The translations under genes were made by a program, and so were the position numbers. A DNA stretch of 64,000 bases from Biscogniauxia marginata (taxonomy: Eukaryota > Ascomycota > Sordariomycetes > Xylariales > Xylariaceae). The notes beneath the pieces were generated by a model. That model made no database searches, was not told the DNA's origin, and saw only the letters and a list, made by a program, of their open reading frames with translations. Positions 21,660 to 33,016 of this stretch are shown here, piece by piece. Position 1 is the first letter of the stretch; each line of letters begins with the position of its first letter. Location of the stretch: the NCBI GenBank assembly GCA_022695795.1, contig MU404055.1, forward strand, positions 1,054,001-1,118,000. Direction: 5' to 3'.

Positions 21660-24600
21660 GGCGACTAAGGCGGTGGGGGTCTTATCTCGATCTTTATAGC
21701 TGGGAAGCGAGAGAGGAAAATCGACGCATGAGGGGGGTAGAGATGTAAGGGGAAGGAGTCGAAGCACTCGTAAATCAGATACCCGGCGGGGAGGGGAGCC
21801 TAATAAAAGAAAGGCGTCAGCAGGCAAACAGGAATACTTGATGAGGAAGAGAGGGTGGCATGACTTGATTTACCTAGTTCAGTTTTGGGGTGGAAAGGTT
21901 GAAGGAGGTGAAAGAGAAGAGGTTGCAACTTGATTGCAACACACCGTGACACCACCCACGGCTGTCAACGAACTGATGACTGTTTGTTTCCTTAGTGGGG
22001 TTTAGTCGAAAAAGGCACAGCCTCTCTTTGCCTGCTGAAGTCTACAAACCTCGAAGGCCTGACGCGGGCCTAAGCAGGCCTAAAGCAGGCCAACAACACC
22101 TGAGCAACCTGGAGGAGAGTCAGGTACCTATTGGAAGGTTTACCTTTGGGCAGTGGGGGGTGTGGTCGGTGCCAAGCCCAAGCCACAATCCCTCTGTGGC
22201 GTCGCCTATCTTTTTACCTGACCCAAGTAACCCCCGTCTTCCGTTTTACCTTGTACATACGTCAAACTTGCACCTGTAATAACCAGAAATTAAAATTTCA
22301 GCCTTACAAAATCACTAGGTATCTAACATCGATCTCATAACAACCAGCGCTTCTGAAGTGAGAGGTTAGGTATATGTTGCTGAGTCGCATTATCTACAGA
22401 GGAACCCCCTTGTTGGTTACCTCCAAGCGACGAGAGCCTATACAGAAAATATCCTTCGTGCGCTACTTCGGGTCTTACTAGATAAGCCCATTTCCGTGGC
22501 CGCGGCCCTCATGGCGCCGACCTGTCTACGGTCCACGGTGTCCGACATGCCGGTGGTGCCATCGTCGCCAGATAATCGGGCCGTGGTCGGATCCTGCACC
22601 AAGTCGGCAACATCACTACCCACGATATTGATGCGAGGTACACATGTTGGCCGTCCCAACATAGAAACCACATAAACTATATTCCATCAGTGTCGTCCAT
22701 GGCAGCCCTTCTAGGACATCCTAGCCAGCGAACCAGAGGTCCTCGTTATTGTAAGTGTATCCTATATCACTTCACCAGTGAGCGTGATGCGATGCTTGTC
22801 GAAACATGTCGGTAATACATTCGGCGTATACTGCATGTTTCGTGAGGAGTAAACTCCTCACACAAGGTCTTTACTGTAAGAAAGATCAAACTATTACCTC
22901 GAAGGTATAAGATCATAAGACTATACTTACTATGGATTCCACGCCAGATTTACTTTATTAAGGTACAATGTAGTTGGACATTCAACTTAAGCCTAAACTG
23001 TACAATAGACCCTAACAATTAAGAATCAACAGTCGGGCTATGTCTCTTTTATACACTGCCCAGCAGCCTTCGCTAGCAACTAGAGGCTTATTTACGTTTT
23101 CGAATGCGACATTCGTGTTTGAGTCCCTCGGTATAAAAGGTGCCTCCCGGTATAATGAAGCCCTGAAACAAATGTAAGGCATACAGCCCGGATATCGATT
23201 CTCCTACCAGTTCCCCAAGGTAGCCCTTACCTATAACTTTGGAACAGGCCCGTGAAATTATGCGTCACAATTTACGACACTGTAGCCATAGGTATTAGTA
23301 TTCAAGTAGCATTTTTATCGCGGAGCCTGTAGGTCTTACCTGGAGCTTCTAGAGCCATTACAAGTGAAAAGTCTCTTTGCTTCCCATTATCTGAACCGCT
23401 TCACTAGTTTCTTGCTTTCCAACAGACCACAACTAGAACAACTTGACAAGCTCTATGCTCGCCTCGGTATGAATTTCCCTATATAAAAACAAGCCAATAT
23501 TTTTCTTTAAGAATGCGGTCACGCCGCAAGAGTTGACCATTATATAGACATTGCCAAAGAGCTTCACTGTATTATGCAGTCACACCTATAATAGCATACC
23601 CTTGCTCCACAGTATAAATTAACATGTATTGGGAATTTTCTCGCACAAATCCTAGATAAGGTACTGACAGTCTACTCCTCAAGCTGGATTATAAGCATAG
23701 AGCTTCGTGAGAAATCCGGGGAGGGTGGATTTGCGTGTATCCTACACTGGATATCTCTTTGTATCAAAAAGCACTGGATTCCAACAGGGTATTCATTACC
23801 GGTTAAAGGGCCACCAGTATTTAGCCACAAGATAAGTACGTGTAAGACTTTTTTTTTTCCTTCCCCTTTTGCAGCCCCATGCAAGAGCCTGGAGGGACGC
23901 AAGGGATAACAAGATAAGACGTAAGCAATTTTCGTGCTCGAGATAACTGAGACGAGAAGTTCGCAGACAAAAGCTCATCGTGTTGGCCAAGACTCTGGGG
24001 ATACGCAGAAATGCAAGATCCCTGCCAAATAAGAGACATAGCTGTAGATTTACGTCAAGGAGGCGGGAGTGGGCACAACAGTCTGAGACAAGATGGGGTT
24101 TAAGACATTACTAGGCTTAGATTATCGGTTGGAGAGCTCCCTCGAGATCTCAAGGCGGGTGCTCTATATTATCTATACAAAACGTCGCCTCTGGAATCGT
24201 CCCTTGGTGTCCTTAGCTCCTGAGGCTTGCAGCCAGCCTCCCCGACAGTCTCGGTAGAAGGCCGAGTATAGGGTAGAACATCACATACTCCCTGAAGGGC
24301 GGAGATGCCAGTCTCAAGGCGAGTGTATAGTTTGTTTCACATACAATGTCATTGCCTACCCACAACGTTGTGGTACCTCACAGACCTGGTGCAGCGGGCG
24401 ATCGCCGATGTTCACGAATGTGTTATTGAAGTCTAGGACCATGATGACGCCTCACGAAAAAGGAATTCAGGTTTCCTGCAACCCTCAGGCCGTGGTACTT
24501 AACACGGCCCTATCACACGGTTGGGAGCTCATAGACATGTGCGCCAGGCCTAGCATCACCCTCGGATTTAAAAGAGAGCGAAGGGCCTTGAACAATGTGT

Positions 24601-24704
24601 CGTTGCTTAGGCATAGTTCTCTATTCCCCCCTCTCCCCCCTTTTCTCCATTATTATCTAAATAGGGAGTTTACCCGATAAAAACACCATCCAGTCCGTCT
24701 CACG
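21660..24704. other. 3.0-kb gene-poor interval
   Basis: Holds the WW-gene promoter (21660-22000) and the transporter promoter. A GC-richer patch at 22490-22670 has a 77-residue minus-strand frame without recognisable domain; it may be a gene relic but I cannot identify it. The rest is AT-rich. No transposase, reverse transcriptase or terminal repeat was seen. Confidence 0.5.
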
Positions 24705-26562
24705 ATGCGCAACCACATGGAAGCCGGGTGGTTCTACTCGCCGGGGCAGATACGCCGTTACTTCATGACCCGAGTGACAAGCCTGAAGCCCCCGAAGACG
24801 AAGCTTCTCAGTCCCGTCAGCGTCCTCCGCAACTTAGACCGTCACCAGTGGCTAATGTTCGTCGTGGGTTTTCTCAGCTGGACCTGGGACTCCTTCGACT
24901 TCGCCACGGTGACCTTCTGCGTCACGGAGATCGCTGCGGATTTCGGTACCAATGTCTCGGCCGTGTCATGGGGCATAACTGTAACCCTGATGCTGCGGCC
25001 CGTCGGGGCACTGGTCTTCGGTGCCCTGTCGGATCGCTACGGACGGAAGTGGGTAATGGTCACGAACCTGTTCCTTTTCGTAGTGCTCGAGTTGGCCTCC
25101 GGCTTCGCGCGGAACCTGTCCCAGTTCCTAGGAGTTCGTGCACTGTACGGTATTGCGATGGGCGGGCTCTATGCTCCCGCTGTCGCGACGGCACTTGAAG
25201 ACCTCCCTCACGACGCGAGCGGTATGCTATCCGGGTTGTTCCAGCAAGGATACGCCGTTGGGTTCTTGCTTGCCTCAGTCTTCTATCGTGCAGTACGTCG
25301 TACATCTCTAGTTTAGCCCCTATAGGCCTCTCCTACTAATTAGTAGTAGCTTGTCCCTACGACGATTCACGGTTGGAGATCACTCTTCTGGTTCGGTGCC
25401 GGTCCTCCGGTTCTGATAATAGCCTTCCGTTTATGGCTTCCAGAAACGAACGCTTTCCGAGTCATGAGGGCTGAACAAGAAGCTAGTCTGATCCAAAAAC
25501 ATGACACACAAGAAACAGCAGTTGCCTCGACTAAGTCGAAGGCATGGCTGAAAGAAGTTTGGATAACCATCAAGCAGAACTGGGTCTTGTTCATTTATAT
25601 GATCGTGATGATGACAGGATTTAGCTCGTGCAGCCACGGGGCACAGGACCTATACCCGACCTTCTTAAAGAACCGTGAGTAACATGATAGGTACTGCGTT
25701 TGCTCTCGCAGGCTGGTATTGACATCCTTCTATAGAAGTAGAATTAGGACCTACTGATGTGACCATTATCACTACCGTGGGTAATATCGGCTTACTTTTC
25801 GGGGGCGTCATCTTCGGATACGTAAGTACGTTCCTCGGGCGAAGATTGACTATGATCATCTGCTGTATCCTAGGCGCAGCGGTATTTCCAGCCGCACTCA
25901 TCCCGAGGTCTTTGGATCTGGTCGCCGGTAATTTTTTTATAGAGTTCTTTATCGGAGGTGTCTCGGGGCCCATCCCCATCTACCTGACCGAACTATCGCC
26001 GCCGACACTCCGGACTACAGTAATGGGCCTCACCTACCAGCTTGGGAGCTTGGCCTCATCCGCTACGGCTACTATTCAAGCTACCATTGGCGAGAGATTC
26101 CCACTGCCATCTAGAAATGGCGTGCAACGTTTTGATTATGGCAGGGTGATTGCCATCTTTGAGGGTGTTGTGTGGGCATGGTATGTTTCCCTTCTCCTGG
26201 ACACTGGATATGCTTTTTCATTCCACTGACATTTATGTAGTACGTACATCAAATTTATTTTGCCTATATAAAAAAAGAGTTAACTCTGTGTGGCTCGACA
26301 CATTTAATGAAAGTTTTAAGGTTCAATAACGGGAAGCTAATTCATAATAGTCATACTAATATGCTTCATCCTGGGGCCAGAGATGAGTGAAGCAGAGAGG
26401 GCTGAAAACAGTGCCTCGGCAAGCTACATCGATGGTATGAGGAAGCAAGGGACGAGTCCCACCGAAATAGTGGCCCAGAAGGAAAAAATGGCCGCCCCGG
26501 GGATAGACCTGGCCCAAGACGTAGGCAATGAAAAGCTCGACGGTGTTGGGAAATTTGAATAG
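24705..26562 (+). CDS. MFS carboxylate transporter, JEN1-like; 3' end in conflict
   Basis: Plasma-membrane major facilitator related to Jen1 lactate/pyruvate carriers. Exons 24705-25292, 25350-25674 and 25736-26180 are sound. They encode WDSFDFATVTFCVTEIAADF in helix 1, the A-motif GALSDRYGRKW between helices 2 and 3, a central cytoplasmic loop with RLWLPETNAFR, and the C-half motif YVSTFLGRRLTM. The expected C-terminal end LGPEMSEAERAENS...GVGKFE is present at about 26362-26562, but the only good donor (GTATGT at 26181) and the acceptor TAG at 26349-26350 join it one base out of frame. The nearer acceptor at 26240 yields a short tail TYIKFILPI and a stop near 26271. So there is either a one-base indel or a truncated carrier with a relic tail. 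Substrate not determined. Confidence 0.8.
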
Positions 26563-26918
26563 ATGGGAGCACGCGCACAAGCAGAAGTTCACCTAGAAGT
26601 GAATTTTCCGAATGACGATCACGTAGCAAGGAATAATTAGCTTAAGTTTATATCGCGGACTATATAAGGGCTAATTGCCAGAAGGGCAATAGCGTTCGCT
26701 TTTGTCACAGTTTATTTTAGGTTTATCTTCCAAGGTTGTTTTACCAGCGTTGTAACATCTTTCATTCATAATGAGTCAAGTTCAACTTACAACCAGGTGA
26801 AAACTTCATTATGAAATGATATGGCAGGAATAGTTTCAATAGTTCTTGTTTCCTTCTTGCAAAAACAATTCTCTATATAAAACGACTGATTGGATGCTCA
26901 CATTCCTATACCTTGAAC
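26563..26918. other. Convergent 3' interval
   Basis: Lies between the transporter end and the aldo-keto reductase stop. AT-rich, no gene. Confidence 0.5.
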
Positions 26919-28179
26919 TCAGATCGACTCTTCTTTCGTGTCTCGAAAGGCAATGTGTCTCATTGATGCTGGGATAAACCCGCCAGCAAGCTCACTGCCC
27001 GCCGCAAAGGCCCTGATCTCGGCTTCTTCCTCATCGGTAGGAGAGACATCAAGCGCGCCCCAGTTGTCTTCTAGGTGTTTGATACTCTTCGTGCCCGGGA
27101 TAGGGAAAATGTCGTTTCCTTGTTTAAGGAGCCAGGCGAGGGCGAGTTGCGGCAAGGTACAGCCCTTCTTTTCAGCCAAGGTCTTGAACTGGCTGATGAT
27201 CTTGACGTTCTCGTCCCGGTTGGCTTCCTGGAACCTAGGCATTATCTTCGGGCGCATATCCGTACTGTCACTCAGGTCTTCGCCCTTGCTGAAGGTGGGC
27301 GTCAGCAAGCCCCGCCCCAGGGGCGAGGACACCACAACCGCAACCCCGAGTTCACGGCAGGTAGCCAGGAGGTCAGTTCCGGCAGGGCCCTCTATGTCGC
27401 GCGTGAATGGCGAGTATTCCACTTGGACTGCGGCGACTGGGGCGATCTTAACTGCCCGGCGAAGCGTGGCGGAGGAAACTGTTGATAATCCAATATGCTT
27501 TATCTTGCCTTCCCTGCAATGCTCTTGTTAGAAAATCTATCAAAATAGCGAAAGTCAAAGTGCTTACGCTTGAAGCTCGGCCATAGCTCGCATTGTCTCT
27601 TCAATTGGAGTTTCCGGGTTGGCGTTATGTAAGTAATCTAGTTGGCGTGGTTAATAAAGTCGCCAAGTACTTGCAATAGTAATAGGGGTAATCAAAGAGC
27701 TCCTGGCTTAGGCTTTAGAAAGAGGGGGAGGGGGACTTACAAAGGTCGATAGATTCGATACCTAGGGCCTGGAGGCTCCTCTCGCAAGCCTTCTTGCAAT
27801 ACGCGGCAGAGCTATCAGTCTCCAAGGTTTTGCTACCTTTAATATACCCGAATTTGGTCGCAAGGAAGATCTGGTCGCGTTTCCCTGTCCTCTTAAACCA
27901 TTTCCCTACAAGTTCCTCATTGTCGCCATACAGGCTTTGTTAAAGTTAGCAAAAGTACGAATTACATAAGACCTCTTGGTACATGTACGAGACTCACTCT
28001 GAGGTGTCCCAGAAGATTGATCCTAATTCAAACGCACGATCAAGAACTGCGAGTAGTTCCTCTTCGCCGGGAACCGAGCCGTAAGTCCTGTAGGATAGAT
28101 CCATAAGCCCAAAGCCCAGGGCCGGTACTCTTGGGCCATTCTTGCCCAGCGGGTAGTAGGGAATGTTCTTGGTAGGCAT
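26919..28179 (-). CDS. Aldo-keto reductase, YakC/AKR13-like
   Basis: NADPH-dependent carbonyl reductase with a TIM-barrel fold, cytosolic. Minus-strand exons 28179-27998, 27934-27741, 27637-27568 and 27513-26919 give 346 residues, frame exact. Start chosen at MPTKNIPYYPLG; an in-frame ATG at 28233 would add 18 residues. The catalytic tetrad is visible: D and Y in WDTSDLYGDNEE, K in LATKFGY and H in YYLHNANPETP. The cofactor end carries FPIPGTKSIKHLEDN. The active-site loop usually reads YYLHR or YYQHR here; LHNAN is a small departure. Substrate unknown; fungal relatives reduce aldehydes and some secondary-metabolite ketones. A TATATAAA box lies about 105 bp upstream. Confidence 0.9.
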
Positions 28180-28992
28180 GTTGGTAAGGAAGCGATTATG
28201 AGACAGAGCAAAGTATATTTTGAGAGACCGCACTGATGTTTAAGTTTCTGAAGATTCTTGGTTGGCATGAGGTGAGACAATGCGTTTATATAGCCATTTC
28301 TCCTAGCTCCGACGAGTTGGCGAGCCTCGTGTTCCGGTTTTTAGATACAGCCATGCCAGAGGATATCTAAGCAAAGAAGACAGCTCCTTCCGCGGTCTTG
28401 TCTGTTCCCTAACTCCATTAAACATGCATATTGCAACCGGATTTGCGACTGTATCCCGGTCCGCGGTGTTGATCACGGCTTTTAATAAATATAGGGTGTA
28501 AGGATTCCAGCCAATCAGCGCACTAAGTTTCCGAGCGGACTAATCGTCGATATATACTCTGCTGACCATTAATAAAAAGTGTGAATCATACGGCGTGGAG
28601 ATATTAACTAGATCTTAATCGGTGAACTGAATGAAACAATTCGGTTTCAACTTTCCCGTCATGTTATCACACGTTATAGTAAAAGTACCAGAGCACAGCC
28701 TAATTGATGTGCCCGTTACATAAGATATCGGAACTGTCCTTAACATAAACCGAGAACCATACTCACGTGTCCATGGCCCTAAATATCTATTAATTTAGCA
28801 GTTTTCGAGCTGTACACCTAGGTAAAAGGTTTCGATGATAGGATAACATATCCCACTTCGGGCTATAGACATCTGAACTTAAGACGCATGATAAACATTA
28901 GGTTCTCACAATCCATAATAAAAAATACATACCTACCATAGCCTCTAGACCTTAAACACAATATTTTACTGTCAGTTCTTGACACTTAAGTA
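28180..28992. other. Intergenic, aldo-keto reductase promoter / cupin 3' side
   Basis: Apart from the TATA box, this holds AT-rich sequence with no supported gene. Confidence 0.5.
28285..28292 (-). promoter_or_regulatory. TATA box, aldo-keto reductase
   Basis: TATATAAA on the minus strand about 105 bp before the 28179 start codon, at a usual distance for a fungal core promoter. Confidence 0.5.
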
Positions 28993-29731
28993 CTACTCCG
29001 GAACCTTGACCCAACCATCCTTCTCGTTCTCCGACTTGCTTCTTTGGCTCCACTCCGGAGCCTCGTCGATACCCTCTTCCTCCTCTTTGTCGCCTTGCTC
29101 TTTCGTCTTATGCACCGTCGTCGGCTTATGCTCTGCCGGGCTGTAAACCGTGTAAAGCAGCAGCGGGGTAGGCCCGGTGTTGATGAATTGGTGTTGGGTA
29201 CCGGCCGGCACCACGACCAAATCGCCAGCTTTCACGTTCTGTTCTTTGCCGCCGACCTGGGCAAGTCCCGTGCCCGAGGTAAAAGTCAAGATTTGGTCCA
29301 CGGTATGGATCTTGAAAAGACTTTTAGTAAAAGGTCACTAGTAAGTGAGTGCATCGCATAGACGTACCTCATCGCCGATGTCCCCGCCCACAGGGACGGT
29401 CATAAGAACCAATTGACTATATAACCCTAGGGCTTCTTAGTTTCCTAGAAACCAGGGGGCGCACTGGACGGCGTGACCTACCAGTCCACAGCACTCTCCT
29501 GAACTCGGCGGACTTAGACGGTAGAGCCGTCAACATGTCAGGGAAGTACTGCATCTCGTGCTTAGGCCGATCGCTCGACGGAGTCGGAAAGCTCGCCATT
29601 TTTGAGGTGCTAATGGCTCGTGCTATCAAGGTAGGATGTAGGTTAGGTAGAACTGAGATACGAGAAGGTGAGCCGTACGAGGCAATACTACGGATGGACC
29701 GTCTAAGATGTCGTGGAACTTGTAAAAACAT
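28993..29731 (-). CDS. Cupin-domain protein, possible mitochondrial form
   Basis: Minus-strand exons 29731-29482, 29426-29368 and 29310-28993 give 208 residues. A single Cupin_2/RmlC-like beta barrel covers about residues 65-155: LYSQLVLMTVP, GGDIGDEIHTVDQILTF, AGDLVVVPAGTQHQFIN. Histidines in EIHTVDQ and GTQHQF are candidate metal ligands, but the usual second histidine of an HxH pair is not present. The tail is charged (KEEEEGIDEAPEW). The first 44 residues are Arg/Ser-rich and free of acidic residues, like a mitochondrial presequence; a second in-frame ATG at 29599 (MASFPTPSS) would skip it. Function unknown; similar proteins occur across fungi and bacteria. Confidence 0.8.
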
Positions 29732-31099
29732 GACTTCAATTCTTGCTCATCTCGAGTGAACGAAACATTTATAGGTGAAATACAGAGCCAAAAAGTTCTT
29801 TAAGTGCAAAGAAACGCCGGCCGAAGATCGAATTACGAGCGGACGTGGATTGACGGCAATGAGGTCGGCGTCTGTCATTGGCTGTCCAATTGTAAGTCGC
29901 CAGCATCATTTTGACATCTCCGGGTGCTCGAATGTGCTTAGGTAATGGTGATGGCCTCAACAAGTATAGGCGTCATTCATTTGAGATTAGTAGCGTTTAA
30001 TGAGTATGGCTTATACTGTACCCTTACATAGGATCTAACATATCATACCTCTCATACATCGATCTATAATAATGGAAGAAACCGCCTGAATCGGGATGGT
30101 ATCTGATATTTACGTCATATATTAAGGAACTAGGTACTAGTCAATTATGTGATTTGGAACGTCATGTTAGATGTATATCGACCCATAAGGTAATTCAATT
30201 AGATGATGTTGTATGATCATTGCCGACATAGCCCGAGTGTGCGAGCCTGATTTGTTTAGTGTGAAATATACACGTATATTTCATGGTGAGTTTGGTGAGT
30301 TGACGACAGTACATAGTGCTCAAGAAAATAATTAGGTAGTCTTCGAATTGCCTCTTAATACGGCGTTCCTTAGCGAAGGGCAAAAGAGATTTCGGGTGAG
30401 AGCATATTAGAACCCCCTATAATGAGTTGCTTGACTCAAAGAACTCTTGAGCGGTTTATCATATTCAACCTCACCACACGCCCAAGTATGTATATAAACA
30501 GGTACTACGGCTTGCTAGCAATATGTTTTGGGGTAGAATTATCGCTGCTGTTGTTAGATATTGGCTAGTGTCCTTTATTCTGTATCACTGGGAAGTACAC
30601 CGAAAAGTAATAGATGGGATGGGTTACCTATGTTGAAACGGAGTAACATACTGCATATAATCTCGCGTCTATGTTCTTCTCCAATTGTCTTAATAAGCAG
30701 TCTAGCCCAGATATCTTAGTCATCATCTCTTTAGCTGTCCCCTGAGTCTGGTATTAATAAGTCGAAATTTTTAATATATAGGTAGGTAGGTATTTGACTA
30801 TAAATACGCCACCATCATTACCACCACGCCGCTTTGAATGCATAAAAAAAAGATGCTTAAGGAACCAACAATGCCCACGATACATATCCCAAACATCGCT
30901 TGTCGTGGAGGGTATTGTTGTAATTACATAAAACCATTAATAATGTGTACGGAAGAGAAGCAGGCGGTGAACTTTTCTGTATACCAGCCGCGCAGCATGA
31001 CAACGAAACAAGAACGACCAACTAACATCAAAGCGGTCGGGTTTAGCAGCAATAGCAAAAGCACTCTCTCCCTCTCCCCCCCTCTCTTGAAACACTCTA
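29732..31099. other. 1.4-kb intergenic
   Basis: Cupin promoter side and DUF3176 3' side. AT-rich, with a short GGTA run at 30781-30792. No gene seen. Confidence 0.5.
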
Positions 31100-33016
31100 C
31101 TACCTATGCTCTCTCCGGTCCGTGAACGCCTCCTGGAGTTCCCGCACCTTGCCCTCCAGCATGGGCATCGTAGAGCTCTTCCAGACGGCAACGCCGCTCG
31201 CCTTGCTCTGGATGATGGTGCAGACGAGGAAGATGAAGGCCAGGCCCTCGATGGCAACCGGTAGCGCCATCCACGGCCACCGTACGTGCACGTACGTCTC
31301 GGTCATCCACACCGTGCCCTTCGCCTCCATTTCCTCCGAGTTGAAGATTTTGCCGCTCCGGGTGCTCTGCGGCCAGAGCCGCAGCACCCGCGTCATTGAC
31401 GCGGCCACCGCCGCGATCGTGTCGTTCTCGCCGCCCGGCTTCGGCGCCCCCGTGCCCGTGTCGTCCTGCCCCAGGTCGTACAGCGCCGTCATGACGTCGC
31501 TGGTCGACGACATCCGGCCTACCTGGCCGGTGACGTTACCGGTCCAAAAGTCCTGGTTGTCAGGGTTAGCTGGCAATCTCGAGAAGAGATGGCACTTGAC
31601 CGGCTGTGGAAAAAATTTTTTTCTAAATTTTGCTGCCCAGGTGTTACTTACTTTAAAGAAAGTACTGATCGCTAGCCAGCTGTCGGCCGTGACGATGAAA
31701 TCCTTGGACTCGGTCCGGTTGCCCGATGGCGGGACCGTGATGGTGACGTTCTCGCCCGTGGCGGGGTCCGCATCACCCGTGTAGCTAGCGATGACCGTCT
31801 CGGTGAAATTGTCGTTCCTAACCTCAGCGCGGTATTCGTTCACGCAGCTGAGTCAAAATATGTCAGCCCCCTAATACTGTGCAACCCTCGGAACCTTTCC
31901 CTGCCAGGAAACAATGACCTACAAGTACAGGACACACTCGTTTGACACAACGCCGAACAAGTTCGTCGAGGAGAGATCGTGCAGGCCGCGCATGGTGGAT
32001 ATTGACGAGACAGTCGACTGCGTGTTATTAAAATTGATCGTTTTCGCTGTGCCTGTAGCATTCATATACATCTGCCCCCGCCTAAAACCATCAAAGAACA
32101 GCCCGTTCGGCAAGGAATACTCGCAGTAGGTGAACGCGGCACCTTCGGTACAATTTTTTGTGATGAGAGATGTCGTGTTAGCACACTTGGAGCACACGGC
32201 CAGCGAGAGGTACGTCTCCGGCCAGGTGCAGTTACCCGTGGCGCACTGAGTGCTCATAGAGAAATCATCTTGCGGGTGTTCGTTGGTATCATATACACCG
32301 TTGTTGATTGCAGCTTTCATTTCGAGCGTCGGTTCCCGGGTGGACATGATCTCTCCAAAGGAGTAGTCGTTGTACCTCTGAGCGATGGGGACCGTTACAT
32401 TGCCCAGTGGCGAGGGAATCGTTCTATTCGGATACACGATGACCTGTTGTATGAAAGGATCGACGCCTAGCGCCACGATGGTTATGAAGGCGCCTAGCTT
32501 GGCTAGGTGCAGACGCCGATTTGAAAAGATCAATTTCATACTCCCCCACGACCCACGGCTCGCCTCATCAAACGTTTGGATGTCGTCCAGATCACCCGCC
32601 CTCTTGAACCATAGCCATTTGAGCTGACTGATGCCCTCGGCCACGGGGATAATGAGGGCGGCCTTCATTATAGTCGACCCGAATGACACGAACGAGTTGA
32701 GCGTGATGTGCATGGGCCACTGCGGAAGGGGACGTCCATCGGTCATGGCGATGGTTATGATAATGGCCACGAGAGCCAGGGCACTAGCCACCCACGCAGC
32801 AATCTCGAAGAGCCACCAGCCATTGTCGTTACCAGTATCGATGAAGGCTGGATTCGGGCGAGGAGGGAGAGTTTCTGGCGTTTGTGCAGCATCGCGGGCG
32901 GAATGGTGGCGACCGGCCTCGTCTTTCAGATCGTCGAGCTCCACGTAGTTACGCCCTGCGATCTGTGTCAATGGCGAGTCGGAATGCATACTATACGGGC
33001 TTGGTGCTGGAGGCAC
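31100..33016 (-). CDS. DUF3176 family membrane protein
   Basis: Minus-strand exons 33016-31923, 31847-31652 and 31603-31100, giving 597 residues. Three membrane helices lie in the N-terminal third (WWLFEIAAWVASALALVAII; SFGSTIMKAALIIPVAEG; LAKLGAFITIVALGVDPFI). A large outside domain follows with many N-glycosylation sequons (NRT, NVT, NCT, NTT, NAT, NFT) and cysteines around TQCATGNCTWPETYLS. A final helix near the C-terminus (LPVAIEGLAFIFLVCTII) is followed by a short basic cytosolic tail. The layout is that of DUF3176, a large Pezizomycotina family of unknown function. Intron 2 (31604-31651) is 48 nt and stop-free, so retention would insert 16 residues; its GTAAGT donor and CCACAG acceptor argue that it is a real intron. 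Confidence 0.85.

Noticed and set aside
24705..33016. Transporter, aldo-keto reductase, cupin and nearby monooxygenase as a secondary-metabolite cluster
   Set aside because: No backbone synthase (PKS, NRPS, terpene) or pathway regulator occurs in the window, and BUD6 separates the monooxygenase.
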